Positions 41,434 through 50,491 of a DNA stretch of 64,000 nt are shown piece by piece. The number at the start of each line of letters is the position of its first letter. The stretch's first letter is position 1. Made by a program: the position numbers and the translations under genes. The stretch is from Lautropia sp. (lineage in GTDB: Bacteria; Pseudomonadota; Gammaproteobacteria; Burkholderiales; Burkholderiaceae_E): contig JAUNKF010000017.1 of assembly GCA_030532895.1 (NCBI GenBank), positions 1 through 64,000 on the forward strand, written 5' to 3'. A model generated the notes under the pieces. The model was not told the DNA's origin and did no database searches. It worked only from the letters and a program-made list of their open reading frames with translations.

Positions 41434-43281
41434 TTAAGGCGCCGGTGTTACCGCGGCTGATTGCCAGTAGCGATACTGCTCTGCTGTGCCATCCTCTGTT
41501 TGGGGCTGACGATCAAGCACGTAGGCGCCAGTGGCTTTCAGACCTTGGCCGTACTGCCAGTTGCCTGGTACGTGCCAGCGCAGGCATGAGAGTCGATGCA
41601 GGCGGTCAGGGGCATTGCCGGATTGTTCGATGCGCCAGCAGAGCGCGACCTGGTCGTGTTGACCTTCGACCTCTTTCAATTCCAGCCCAACCGTAACCGT
41701 CGATTTGTCCTCCAGTTCGCCTGTCCAGCTACGAACCGTGTTGAAGCCTACACGGGCCGTTTGCGGAATGCCCAGTCGTTTATCTTCACGAGCCTTCAGG
41801 CGCTTGTCGTTGGATCGGCCGTCGGGGCCAGCCGGAAGCTGCAGAATCAGTTGTTCCGGTACGAGCACTGCAGGCTGTCCTGCCAGTGGCTGGATCTCTG
41901 CATCAAATAGAACGCGCGTGCGCGGCAAATGGCCCGTGTCGGGGCTGCTTGCCGGCGGCATGCTGATCTGACTGATCTCCAGCGCTGTTGCAGCGGGTGA
42001 ATAGCCCGGATGATTCGCGAGCTGACCATCAGCAAATTGATAGGCCCGAGCATTCCAGAAAAAGTGCAGCTGCTGTGGGGCCGGGGCGTCGTTCAGACGT
42101 TCTCCATCAATCTTGGTAACGGCGTGCAGCACGGACATTTCTTTGGGGATGGCATCAGGCGAGCGCTCTGCGGCACTGTCGAGCAGCGTGGCAAACAGGG
42201 CGCCGCTGACACCGTTTCGGTTCAGCGGATTACCCGCACTGCGTGGCATCGTCATGATGTTGGTCGTGTCATCGAAGGGCGCCTCGCCCATCGTGCGCCA
42301 ATGCTTGCTCCGCGCTTGCATGTCATAGGGCTGGCCATCGCTGTCGTGACGGGTGTATTCGTCCGTATCCTTGGCAGAGACATCCAGGGGCACCAGTGGC
42401 TGGCCGGCTTGCCAGCCCTCGGGAATTTGCCACTTGGTGCACACCTCCCGATTGAGCCTTGGCAGATTGCAGGCGGGGCACCCTTCCCCAAAGCCCGATG
42501 CCTGCAGGCAGAGCTCAAAGGTGTTGGCTGGTGTAGCGCTCCCAGAGAGAGACAGGATGACCTCGGTTCGCTTGGTTGGATTGCGATCGTTTCGAGTGTT
42601 TGGATCATCCCACACCATCATGCGGTACGCGCTCTTTTTGTAAACGCCGTTGAGGGTAATGGCCAAATCCGTCTTGGCCTCCAGGGCGTAGGGGCCTGCC
42701 GAAATGGGGGGGACAGACGGCGTGTTTGGCTCCACGCTAACCAGCAGGTTCTTGCCTACCGTCAGCACGGTGGCATTGTCCTGCGCGTTGCCCGCTGGTA
42801 GTGCGCCCGCATGCGAGAGGCCCATTTGAAAGCGTATCCCTTCAAAAATGGGATCTTTCTGATCAAAAAGTCGAAGATCTGACACATAGGCGCCCAGCTG
42901 TTTGCCCGTCGTGTCAGGGCCGATCAGCTGCTCGATGAAAACCGGGGACGCGCCCAGAGCAGGTACGCGAGCCTCTTCATGGATATCGTACTCGTGAAGC
43001 TTGACGGGAACCGCTTTACCGTCCACTGGCGCCACGACCATCTGGGTAAGGGCGGTGGCCAGCACGTCGCCACGAATCGACTGTTCATCATACGGAGAGG
43101 CCATCGTCCCGGCCGCTTCGGGCGTGGATGCCGCAGGGGCTTTTGTGATGGGCGTTCCCGAGGCTGCACCATCCTGTGAGCTCAGGCTGCCGGAAGGCGT
43201 GGATCCCTGACCGCCGCAGCCCGCCAGCAGCATCATGGCCGCCAGTGCGCTGATGCGAAGTTTCACATCAAAAGTTTTCAT
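41434..43281 (-). CDS. Large secreted lipoprotein, tandem paralogue 3
   Basis: The 615-residue protein has lipobox MMLLAGCGGQ and a Ser/Ala/Thr linker, followed by SIRGDVLATALTQMVVAPV, LIGPDTTGKQLGAYVSDLRLFD (in part), MGLSHAGALP, CPACNLPRLNREVCTKW, GWQAGQPLVPLD, PFDDTTNI, GVSGALFATLLDS, VGFNTVRSW and RLSCLRWHVPGNWQYGQGLK. It is most similar to paralogue 2 and shares its MKPMK start region. It is separated from paralogue 2 by a 670-base spacer and so probably has its own transcript. Function unknown. Confidence 0.8.
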   Translation of the reverse strand: MKTFDVKLRISALAAMMLLAGCGGQGSTPSGSLSSQDGAASGTPITKAPAASTPEAAGTMASPYDEQSIRGDVLATALTQMVVAPVDGKAVPVKLHEYDIHEEARVPALGASPVFIEQLIGPDTTGKQLGAYVSDLRLFDQKDPIFEGIRFQMGLSHAGALPAGNAQDNATVLTVGKNLLVSVEPNTPSVPPISAGPYALEAKTDLAITLNGVYKKSAYRMMVWDDPNTRNDRNPTKRTEVILSLSGSATPANTFELCLQASGFGEGCPACNLPRLNREVCTKWQIPEGWQAGQPLVPLDVSAKDTDEYTRHDSDGQPYDMQARSKHWRTMGEAPFDDTTNIMTMPRSAGNPLNRNGVSGALFATLLDSAAERSPDAIPKEMSVLHAVTKIDGERLNDAPAPQQLHFFWNARAYQFADGQLANHPGYSPAATALEISQISMPPASSPDTGHLPRTRVLFDAEIQPLAGQPAVLVPEQLILQLPAGPDGRSNDKRLKAREDKRLGIPQTARVGFNTVRSWTGELEDKSTVTVGLELKEVEGQHDQVALCWRIEQSGNAPDRLHRLSCLRWHVPGNWQYGQGLKATGAYVLDRQPQTEDGTAEQYRYWQSAAVTPAP

Positions 43282-43702
43282 CGGTTTCATGCTCCAGAGA
43301 GAGAGCTGCCGAGGCCCATGAAAATCACGCCGAATCCGTGAGGCCAACTCACAGTCAATGTGATTCGTGTTTGGCGCATGACACCTACAGATGAAAATGA
43401 CACGGACGCCGATCACAACGCTGCACGCGACGGTCAGGAACTTTCCTGCCGGCCGTAAAACGCTCAGGGTGGCAGCAGATGAGAAGGGTCAGAGTGAGCG
43501 GGGAATCCCGCCAGGGCGACCCTGCAAGCCCCGGACGATGGTAGGCATGCCATTGATTGCAAAGATGTATGGCATGTTTCTCTTGCTCGCCAATGTGTCT
43601 ATGTATGGCAAAAATGTTTCTTTTCTGACTGTGTGTCGGTATTTTTATTTTCTTGCAAATGATGGGTGGGAGGAGGTTGGCTTGCTTTCACCGCCTGTAT
43701 GC
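43282..43702. other. Intergenic region, no gene recognised
   Basis: Between the lipoprotein 3 start and the PTS-EIIC-like gene stop, both on the minus strand. It contains an imperfect direct repeat (GATGTATGGCATGTTTCT near 43565 and CTATGTATGGCAAAAATGTT near 43598) in a T-rich stretch. An open frame across it on the plus strand has no coding character. Confidence 0.5.
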
Positions 43703-44833
43703 TTACAGCGCCAGCTTCAAATCCCCCGGCTTGATCCACCCGATCTTGCGCAGCCAGGCTGCCGAGATCAACGTCAGCACCGCGGGCAGCACGAAGTGCA
43801 ACAGCACGATGGCTGTCAACGTACCCGCTTCACTACCCATCGCGTTGATCGTGCCGATCTGCCCCACCAGCCCGCTCGTACCCATACCGGCCCCCATCGG
43901 CAGGTTTTGCATGCCGAACACCATCGTGGCAATGGGGCCAAGAATCGCGCTCGTGATGATGGGCGGAATCCAGATGCGGGGGTTGCGCGCAATGTTCGGC
44001 ATCTGCAGCATGCTGGTGCCCAGCCCTTGGCTGAGCAGCCCCTGCACCCCGTTTTCACGGTAACTCATCACCGCAAAACCCACCATCTGCGCACAGCACC
44101 CCACCGTGGCCGCCCCCGCCGCCAGGCCCGAGAGCGACAGCGAAATCGCAATGGCCGCGCTCGAAATCGGCAAAGTCAGAATCATCCCCATCGCCACCGC
44201 CACCACGATGCTCATGAAAAAGGGTTGAAGCGCCACCGACCACATGATGAAGTGACCAACCTCCGTCATCGTCTGCGCAATCCAAGGCCCAATCCACTGA
44301 CCCATCGCCACCCCGGCACAGATCGTGACTGCCGGCGTCACCAGAATGTCCACCGGCGTGAGCTTTGACACGAGCTTGCCGCATTCTGCCGCCACCAATG
44401 AGGCCACCAGCGCCCCCACCACACTGCCCAGCGTGGCCGCACTTTGCCCCACGATCACGCTCGCCAGCAACACCAAAGGCGGCGCCTTCAGTGCATACGC
44501 CACCCCTAGCCCGATGGCCGCTCCCGTCATCCCTTGCGCCTGCTGCCCCACATCCGCCAGCCACGGCACCGACAACCAGGTGCCCGCATTTTTCAGGATC
44601 AACCCGATGATCAGCGTCGAGAACAAGCCCAGCGCCATGAAATTCAGCGCATCGATGCCGTAGCGGCGCCAGCTTGGTTCGATGCCTTGGCGGTGGAGGA
44701 AGGTGCGGAGGGGGGAGGGGGGGCTGGTGTGTTGAGTTAGGGCCGATGTCTCGTTGGGCGTGGCGGGGGGGGTGGTGGCCGGGGGAATATTGGGCGTGGT
44801 GGGGGATGACGAAGCAGGCTGGTGAGATGTCAT
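43703..44833 (-). CDS. PTS-EIIC-like integral membrane transporter protein
   Basis: The 376-residue protein has a Pro/Thr/Ser-rich cytoplasmic N-terminus of about 45 residues and then nine or ten hydrophobic segments (for example FMALGLFSTLIIGLILKNAG and SIVVAVAMGMILTLPISSAA). The Gly-rich MVFGMQNLPMGAGMGTSGLVGQIG (in parts) and the general order match the type 2 PTS_EIIC family found as stand-alone proteins without EIIA/EIIB partners. It may transport an unknown sugar or other small molecule. GGAG precedes the start at 44833. It lies next to, but is not clearly linked with, the toxin-antitoxin pair. Confidence 0.8.
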   Translation of the reverse strand: MTSHQPASSSPTTPNIPPATTPPATPNETSALTQHTSPPSPLRTFLHRQGIEPSWRRYGIDALNFMALGLFSTLIIGLILKNAGTWLSVPWLADVGQQAQGMTGAAIGLGVAYALKAPPLVLLASVIVGQSAATLGSVVGALVASLVAAECGKLVSKLTPVDILVTPAVTICAGVAMGQWIGPWIAQTMTEVGHFIMWSVALQPFFMSIVVAVAMGMILTLPISSAAIAISLSLSGLAAGAATVGCCAQMVGFAVMSYRENGVQGLLSQGLGTSMLQMPNIARNPRIWIPPIITSAILGPIATMVFGMQNLPMGAGMGTSGLVGQIGTINAMGSEAGTLTAIVLLHFVLPAVLTLISAAWLRKIGWIKPGDLKLAL

Positions 44834-44871
44834 GAGGTGTCTCCGGCTGGCGTTATCGGGAATTGAGGCAA

Positions 44872-45291
44872 CTATTGCAAGCGTGTCGCCCGGAAAACTT
44901 CAGGCGTCATGATCAGATCATCAAACTCATCCTGCATGACCAAAAGATCCTGATCGCCAGTGATCAGCGCATCTGCTTGGGCTACATGTGCCAAAACCAG
45001 AAAGACCTGGTCCTTCGGATCGCGGCATGCTGGAAGGGGAGGCCATGTAGCAGGGAGTTGGACAGCTTCAACAAAGGGCAGAAAGCTCCCCAGCAAAGCC
45101 TGTTGTTCGGCTGGTGTCAGCCGGAACTTGGGGTAGGCCAGAATCCGTAGCAATTCTTCCGTTGTTTCACGACAGACCAAAGGCCGGATCACCCCGTGTT
45201 GCCAATGGTGGCGTACCCACGCGAGCCGCCCCTGCGTGAACAGCAGGGACGACAGCACCACGTTGTTGTCCAGCACAACCCGTAGGCTCAT
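44872..45291 (-). CDS. PIN-domain toxin (putative ribonuclease of a VapBC-like module)
   Basis: The 139-residue PIN domain has the acidic residues expected for a metal-dependent RNase: Asp in VVLDNNVVLSSLL, Glu in RETTEELLRIL, Asp residues in CRDPKDQVFLVLA and in ALITGDQDLL. This fits the 'putative toxin-antitoxin system toxin component, PIN family' group. Its ATG overlaps the antitoxin stop (ATGA at 45288-45291), the usual coupling of such modules. The target RNA is unknown. Confidence 0.88.
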   Translation of the reverse strand: MSLRVVLDNNVVLSSLLFTQGRLAWVRHHWQHGVIRPLVCRETTEELLRILAYPKFRLTPAEQQALLGSFLPFVEAVQLPATWPPLPACRDPKDQVFLVLAHVAQADALITGDQDLLVMQDEFDDLIMTPEVFRATRLQ

Positions 45292-45506
45292 TGCCGTGCC
45301 CAGGCCACAGCATCGGCCACATCCTGTTCAGTAATGCCCATGGCCTCCAGTTTGTCCCGGACAGCTTGAGCCTGCTGGATGCGCACAGGGGTCAAGACGA
45401 TGCGCCCCTGCTCAACGCTGACCTCGAAATACTCGGCCATGTCCACGTTGTTCAACGCGGCCTTGGGCAAGGTGATCTGGTTCTTGGATGTCAGTTTGGC
45501 GAGCAT
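45288..45506 (-). CDS. AbrB/MazE-type antitoxin
   Basis: The 72-residue protein starts MLAKLTSKNQITLPKAAL, the swapped-hairpin AbrB DNA-binding motif, followed by VDMAEYFEVSVEQGRIVLTPV and a C-terminal helix (RDKLEAMGITEQDVADAVAWARQ, in part) that should bind the toxin. The start at 45506 has GAGGG six bases upstream; ATG 45518 in the same frame is also possible. It is transcribed divergently from cas1. Confidence 0.87.
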   Translation of the reverse strand: MLAKLTSKNQITLPKAALNNVDMAEYFEVSVEQGRIVLTPVRIQQAQAVRDKLEAMGITEQDVADAVAWARQ

Positions 45507-45532
45507 GGCTACCCTCATCAGCGGGGGTCTTG

Positions 45533-45553
45533 GTAAGGAAATCTTACTTCCTT
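45533..45553. promoter_or_regulatory. Candidate antitoxin operator
   Basis: Nested inverted repeats lie 27 bases upstream of the antitoxin start: GTAAG (45533-45537) with CTTAC (45543-45547), and AAGGAA (45535-45540) with TTCCTT (45548-45553). This is a typical place for AbrB-type autoregulation. Not proven. Confidence 0.45.
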
Positions 45554-45789
45554 GGTTTGTTGTTTGGCAAGAACACGCTTGTAGGCTGGTAGTGGCCGTG
45601 GTGCCGTGAGAGGGCTGGGTAGAAAGAAGGATGGTGCTGTGGGGCCGATGAGTGGCGCTTTTGGGCTGATGGGTGGTTGTACCTTCCCTGCCTTGCTGTT
45701 TGGACAATATGAAGAGCATCACAAGGATGCTTTGCTTTATTTGACTCGAAGCTTCATCAGAAGGTTGACAGATGCCGAGGAGACCGCGC

Positions 45790-46791
45790 ATGCAGGACAT
45801 TGCACCATCTGATCTTAAAACCATCCTGCATTCGAAACGAGCCAACATCTACTACCTGGAACACTGTCGGGTGCTGGTCAATGGCGGGCGGGTGGAGTAC
45901 GTGACGGATGCCGGAAAACGTTCGTTGTACTGGAACATTCCCATCGCCAACACCACTAGCCTGCTGCTTGGAACTGGAACCTCCATCACCCAGGCGGCGA
46001 TGAGAGAGTTGGCGAAGGCTGGTGTATTGGTGGGATTTTGCGGTGGGGGTGGTACGCCGTTGTTTAGCGCCAATGAGGTAGATATCGAAGCAGCTTGGTT
46101 TAGCCCTCAAAGTGAATATCGCCCTACTGAATACTTGCAAGCTTGGGTGAAGTTCTGGTTTGATGATGAGCTTCGTCTGATGGCCGCCAAACAACTGCAA
46201 ACAGCTCGTATGAAGCGCTTGGCGGAGGAGTGGCAGCAGCGTGCGTTGAGGGAAGCAGGGTTCTCGGTTGAGGTTTCGGCCTTGGAAGGGCTAGTAGGCC
46301 ATGCGCTGAAACAGATTGCGCGTGCCGAAGATACAGTTGCTTTGTTGACCGAAGAGGCGCGACTGACCAAAGCCTTATTCAAGTTGGCGGTGGATACGGT
46401 TGGGTATGGGGAGTTCACTCGTGCAAAACGGGGGTCTGGCACTGACCCTGCTAACCGTTTTTTGGATCATGGTAATTACTTGGCCTATGGGCTGGGGGCA
46501 ACGGCAACCTGGGTACTGGGATTGCCGCATGGATTAGCCGTTCTGCACGGAAAAACCCGGCGAGGTGGGCTGGTATTCGATGCCGCAGATCTGATCAAGG
46601 ATGCCTGCATCCTGCCGCAGGCTTTTTTATCTGCCATGCGGGGTGATGATGAGCAGCAGTTCAGGCGAAACTGTATCGAAGCAATGGCTCGGCGTGAGTC
46701 GCTGGATTTCATGATAGATACGCTGAAAGATATAGCGCTGACTGTGGCAAAGGAGATTTCCGCGGACAAGAAGCAGGGGGCTGATTCATGA
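45790..46791 (+). CDS. cas1: Type I-F CRISPR integrase Cas1
   Basis: The 333-residue integrase inserts new spacers together with Cas2-3. It begins MQDIAPSDLKTILHSKRANIYYLE and contains VLVNGGRVEYVTDAG, WNIPIANTTSLLLGTGTS and VGFCGGGGTPLF, all typical of I-F Cas1. Probable metal ligands are Glu in VSALEGLVGHAL, His in GLPHGLAVLHG and Asp in GLVFDAADLIKD. The start at 45790 was chosen because GAGGAG lies eight bases upstream and because I-F Cas1 proteins begin here; an ATG at 45772 is in frame. The gene overlaps cas2-3 by four bases. Base composition is less GC-rich than in flanking housekeeping genes. Confidence 0.96.
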   Translation: MQDIAPSDLKTILHSKRANIYYLEHCRVLVNGGRVEYVTDAGKRSLYWNIPIANTTSLLLGTGTSITQAAMRELAKAGVLVGFCGGGGTPLFSANEVDIEAAWFSPQSEYRPTEYLQAWVKFWFDDELRLMAAKQLQTARMKRLAEEWQQRALREAGFSVEVSALEGLVGHALKQIARAEDTVALLTEEARLTKALFKLAVDTVGYGEFTRAKRGSGTDPANRFLDHGNYLAYGLGATATWVLGLPHGLAVLHGKTRRGGLVFDAADLIKDACILPQAFLSAMRGDDEQQFRRNCIEAMARRESLDFMIDTLKDIALTVAKEISADKKQGADS

Positions 46792-49700
46792 ACGTCCTGC
46801 TGGTTTCTCAATGCAGCAAACGGGCGCTGACGGAAACGCGCCGCATCTTGGATCAGTTTGCGGAGCGTAAGGGCGATAGAGTCTGGCAGACTGCCATTAC
46901 CCAGGCAGGGCTTGATACGCTGAGAAAACTGCTACGTAAAACCGCACGTAAAAATACCGCGGTTGCCTGCCACTGGATTCGTGGCCGAGATCATAGCGAG
47001 TTGCTGTGGATCGTTGGGAATGGGTCGGCTTTCAATATAGAAGGGGTGGTGCCCACGGATACGACACGGCGTGACATCCTGAGAAAGGAGGATGAAAACT
47101 CTTGGCACCACCTTGAGGAGATGACGGCGCTGACGGCGCTGGCAGCCTTGATACATGACTTGGGAAAGGCTACGCAGGCTTTCCAGCAGCGCCTTCAAGA
47201 TCCCTCGTGCCGAATTAAAAACCATTATCGACATGAATGGGTTTCGGTCAGGTTATTTCAGGCCTTCGTTGGTACGGATGATGACGAAGGATGGTTAAAG
47301 CGCTTGGCAGAGGCCGGTCATCAGGGTATTGATCCAGTCACCTTCGAGGCAGTTTGGCTAGATCATGTCAGTGGTCGACTTTTTCGGGATGAACTGGATG
47401 AACAGAATAAGTCTTTAGGCATGCCAAGGCCGCTGATGACGACGCTGCCCCCGCTGGCCCGTGCTGTTGCATGGCTGGTGCTTACGCACCATCGGCTCCC
47501 ATGTCTCCCGGTAAAGAGTCAGACGGAAAGACGAAACGATGATTCAGAGTCGGGGGGGCGCCGCTGGCAATATTTTGGCGCCAAACCGACCTCGATCAAG
47601 TATGATGTACTGGATACCTTTCTATCAAACCTGGGGCCAGACTGGAATGAACCCCGAGAATGCTTGCCGTTGTCCGAGGTGGAGATGTATTGGCGCTTCC
47701 CGCATGGGTTGCCGGTACGTCAGCCGGCGTGGCGAAAGCAGGCAAGTCGTTACGCCCGTAAGTTGTTGGGGCAATTGACATCATCGCCTGATCGTGGCGT
47801 GGCGTGGTGTGAAGATCCTTTCGTCATGAATGTGTCTCGGTTGGGTTTGATGTTGGCCGACCACCATTATTCCAGCCTAGGGCTGGATCGACATGGTGAG
47901 GTCGTTCTGGAACGAAAGACCTTTTTACAAGACGATTCTCCTTGGTTGGCCAATACAACAAGGCGTGATCACAAACAGGTTCCCAAGCAGTCACTAGATG
48001 AGCATCTGCTGGGGGTGACGGCTCAGGCCACACTGGCCATGAAGTCTCTGCCAAGTCTCGTGCGTAGCTTGCCGGCTTTGAGAAACCATCGAGGCCTGAA
48101 AAAACGGACGCCCCAATCTCGATTCCAATGGCAGGACAAGGCCTCGGATCTGGCTGCCAGCGTGCGGCAGCGGGCGTTGTCACAAGGCGCCTTCATCGTC
48201 AATATGGCTTCTACCGGGTGTGGAAAGACGTTGGGTAATGCGCGCATCATGAATGCGCTGTCCGACCCGGCCTTGGGTATGCGTTGTGCCTTTGCCATCG
48301 GTTTGCGCACGCTAACTTTACAAACTGGACGAAGTTTTCAACATGACCTGGGCTTGAGTGACGATGAGCTGGCCATCATGGTGGGGGGCGCTGCAAGCCG
48401 GGCACTGTTCGACTATTGGGAGCAACAGGCAGAGGCATCAGGTTCTTCATCCTCGCAGGCCTTGTTGGATGAAGGTGGGCAGGTGCTGTTTGAAGGTAAT
48501 GACGAGCACCCGTTGTTGACTCGTCTAGGGGCCGATGCCAAAACCCGTTCATTATTGGTGGCGCCATTGCTGGTGTGTACCGTGGATCATCTGATGCCTG
48601 CTACGGAAAGTCTGAAAGGCGGGCGCCAGATTGTGCCGATGCTCAGACTGATGGGTAGCGATTTGGTGCTGGACGAGCCGGATGACTTTGACATGGCGGA
48701 CTTGCCGGCCTTGACGCGCCTGGTGTACTGGGCGGGGTTACTGGGAAGTCGTGTGCTGCTGTCGTCGGCTACCTTGCCGCCCGCTTTGGTCACAGGGCTA
48801 TTCCTGGCATACCAAGCAGGTCGTGTTGTTTGGCAGCGTAATCGGGGAGAGCGTCCGTCAGAGCCGGTTCGTATCTGCTGTCTATGGGTAGATGAGTTTC
48901 ATCAGGAGGCTCATGATTGCGTTGAACCTATGCAAGTGAACGCGCCTGGAGGCACTGAAAACGGTATGAGCGCGCCAAGCTTGACGGAGTCTAAAGACCT
49001 GACGTTCAAAAACCGTCATGAGGCTTTTGTTGAGAAACGGGTGAAGGCTCTGGCCAAGGCCGAGTCTCGCCGGGTTGCGAGCGTATCGAGGATACCAGAT
49101 GACTGGAAGGGACTTGAACGATCCGTCTTGTATCAGCGATATGCCGATCATCTGTTGGAACAGGCTTGGAAACTGCATCAGGCTTCCCAGAATCATTTGA
49201 TAGATCCTGAGTCTGGGAAGTGTTTGAGTTTTGGTTTGATCCGGATGGCCAATATTCGGACGCTGTTTGAGGTAGCGACTTATTGGTATCGGAAAGAATG
49301 CTTTATTGAAGATGTGCAGATACACCTTTGTGTCTACCATTCCCAGTTTGCATTGCTGGCCAGGTCAGCTTTGGAGCAAAAACTTGACATGGTGTTGAAT
49401 CGCCGCGCTGACCCTAAGCAAGCCGATCCGGTTCTGCGTCAAGCGCTGGTTCGTGAAGCGCTGAAGAGTAGTGATAAACAACACCACCTGTTCATCGTTC
49501 TTGGGAGTCCGGTTACGGAGGTTGGGCGGGATCATGATTATGATTGGGCCGTGGTCGAACCCTCCTCCATGCGTTCGATCATTCAGCTGGCGGGGCGTGT
49601 TCGGCGCCACCGCGCGGGCGAGGTACACGAGCCAAACATCATCATTGTTGATAGAAACTTCCGTTCATTATTGTTGGGCGTGGGTTCTTCCAAGGCAGCC

Positions 49701-50393
49701 TATTGCAGACCGGGCTTCGAGTTGGATGATGAAGGGGCGACGGTGCGCGAAGATGGTAAGAAGATTTCGTTTCCCTTTCATCTCAAAGAGCATCGGGTTC
49801 GAGAGCTTTTGAAACGGGAAAGGGGAGAGAAGGAGTCATGGGTTATCGACGCCGTGCCGAGAATCCATGTTCAAGGGGGGCGCTTGGAACCGAAGAGAAG
49901 TTTGACGGATCTGGAACATGCGCGGATGCATGATGCCATGCTGCCGAGAGCTGCTGATAAGCGCCTGCTTACGCCGGCTTCGAGAGCAGCCAGCTTGTGC
50001 TGGACGGCGGGTATGGCCGGGTGGGGGAGCGGATTGTTGCCGCAGTTGCAAAGATTCCGCTACGATCCATCAGGCCATGTGGACATGGCAATGTTGCCGG
50101 ATGAGTATGAAGAGAAATTGGAGCTTCACCGTATCGCGGATGGGCCAAAGGCATGGCAGAAGCTTTATGTCAAAGAAGAGAGCAGCCGACTTCGGCGTTT
50201 GCAGGGGCTGGAAAGTTCGAAGGTGGTGCGCCCCTGGTTGCAGGTCGAGCTGCTTCAGGTGTTACGTGTGTATGCCGAGAACAACGACATGAGCCTGCGA
50301 CGTGCTGCTGAGCGTTTTGCCACGTTGTCACTTCCCAAGCGGGATGAGCGTTGGCTGTATCATCCGCTGTTGGGGTTTTCACGAGAGGACTGA
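46788..50393 (+). CDS. cas3: Type I-F Cas2-Cas3 fusion (Cas2/HD nuclease/helicase)
   Basis: The 1201-residue fusion provides the Cas2 part of the integration complex and the effector nuclease-helicase. Residues 1-95 are Cas2-like (MNVLLVSQCSKRALTETRRI). An HD nuclease follows (LIHDLGKATQAF with His123-Asp124; HYRHEWVSVRLF). The SF2 helicase has Walker A ASTGCGKT near residues 474-481, the DEPD box (VLDEPDDFD) near 628, SSATLPPAL as motif III and QLAGRVRRHR as motif VI. A C-terminal domain completes it. It is about 100 residues longer than common I-F Cas2-3 proteins. It overlaps cas1 by ATGA and is followed after 98 bases by csy1. Confidence 0.96.
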   Translation: MNVLLVSQCSKRALTETRRILDQFAERKGDRVWQTAITQAGLDTLRKLLRKTARKNTAVACHWIRGRDHSELLWIVGNGSAFNIEGVVPTDTTRRDILRKEDENSWHHLEEMTALTALAALIHDLGKATQAFQQRLQDPSCRIKNHYRHEWVSVRLFQAFVGTDDDEGWLKRLAEAGHQGIDPVTFEAVWLDHVSGRLFRDELDEQNKSLGMPRPLMTTLPPLARAVAWLVLTHHRLPCLPVKSQTERRNDDSESGGRRWQYFGAKPTSIKYDVLDTFLSNLGPDWNEPRECLPLSEVEMYWRFPHGLPVRQPAWRKQASRYARKLLGQLTSSPDRGVAWCEDPFVMNVSRLGLMLADHHYSSLGLDRHGEVVLERKTFLQDDSPWLANTTRRDHKQVPKQSLDEHLLGVTAQATLAMKSLPSLVRSLPALRNHRGLKKRTPQSRFQWQDKASDLAASVRQRALSQGAFIVNMASTGCGKTLGNARIMNALSDPALGMRCAFAIGLRTLTLQTGRSFQHDLGLSDDELAIMVGGAASRALFDYWEQQAEASGSSSSQALLDEGGQVLFEGNDEHPLLTRLGADAKTRSLLVAPLLVCTVDHLMPATESLKGGRQIVPMLRLMGSDLVLDEPDDFDMADLPALTRLVYWAGLLGSRVLLSSATLPPALVTGLFLAYQAGRVVWQRNRGERPSEPVRICCLWVDEFHQEAHDCVEPMQVNAPGGTENGMSAPSLTESKDLTFKNRHEAFVEKRVKALAKAESRRVASVSRIPDDWKGLERSVLYQRYADHLLEQAWKLHQASQNHLIDPESGKCLSFGLIRMANIRTLFEVATYWYRKECFIEDVQIHLCVYHSQFALLARSALEQKLDMVLNRRADPKQADPVLRQALVREALKSSDKQHHLFIVLGSPVTEVGRDHDYDWAVVEPSSMRSIIQLAGRVRRHRAGEVHEPNIIIVDRNFRSLLLGVGSSKAAYCRPGFELDDEGATVREDGKKISFPFHLKEHRVRELLKRERGEKESWVIDAVPRIHVQGGRLEPKRSLTDLEHARMHDAMLPRAADKRLLTPASRAASLCWTAGMAGWGSGLLPQLQRFRYDPSGHVDMAMLPDEYEEKLELHRIADGPKAWQKLYVKEESSRLRRLQGLESSKVVRPWLQVELLQVLRVYAENNDMSLRRAAERFATLSLPKRDERWLYHPLLGFSRED

Positions 50394-50491
50394 GGCGTTT
50401 GGGGCACAGAAACTCGCACGGTTTGGAACCCGAGCGACGAAGATTGTAGACTTTTTGAAATGATGAGCTGCTTGATGAGACAGGTGTGTTG

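Noticed and set aside
43391-44368. A 325-codon plus-strand open frame
   Set aside because: It runs opposite the PTS-EIIC-like gene, is His/Arg/Pro-rich as expected for a shadow frame, and has no ribosome binding site.
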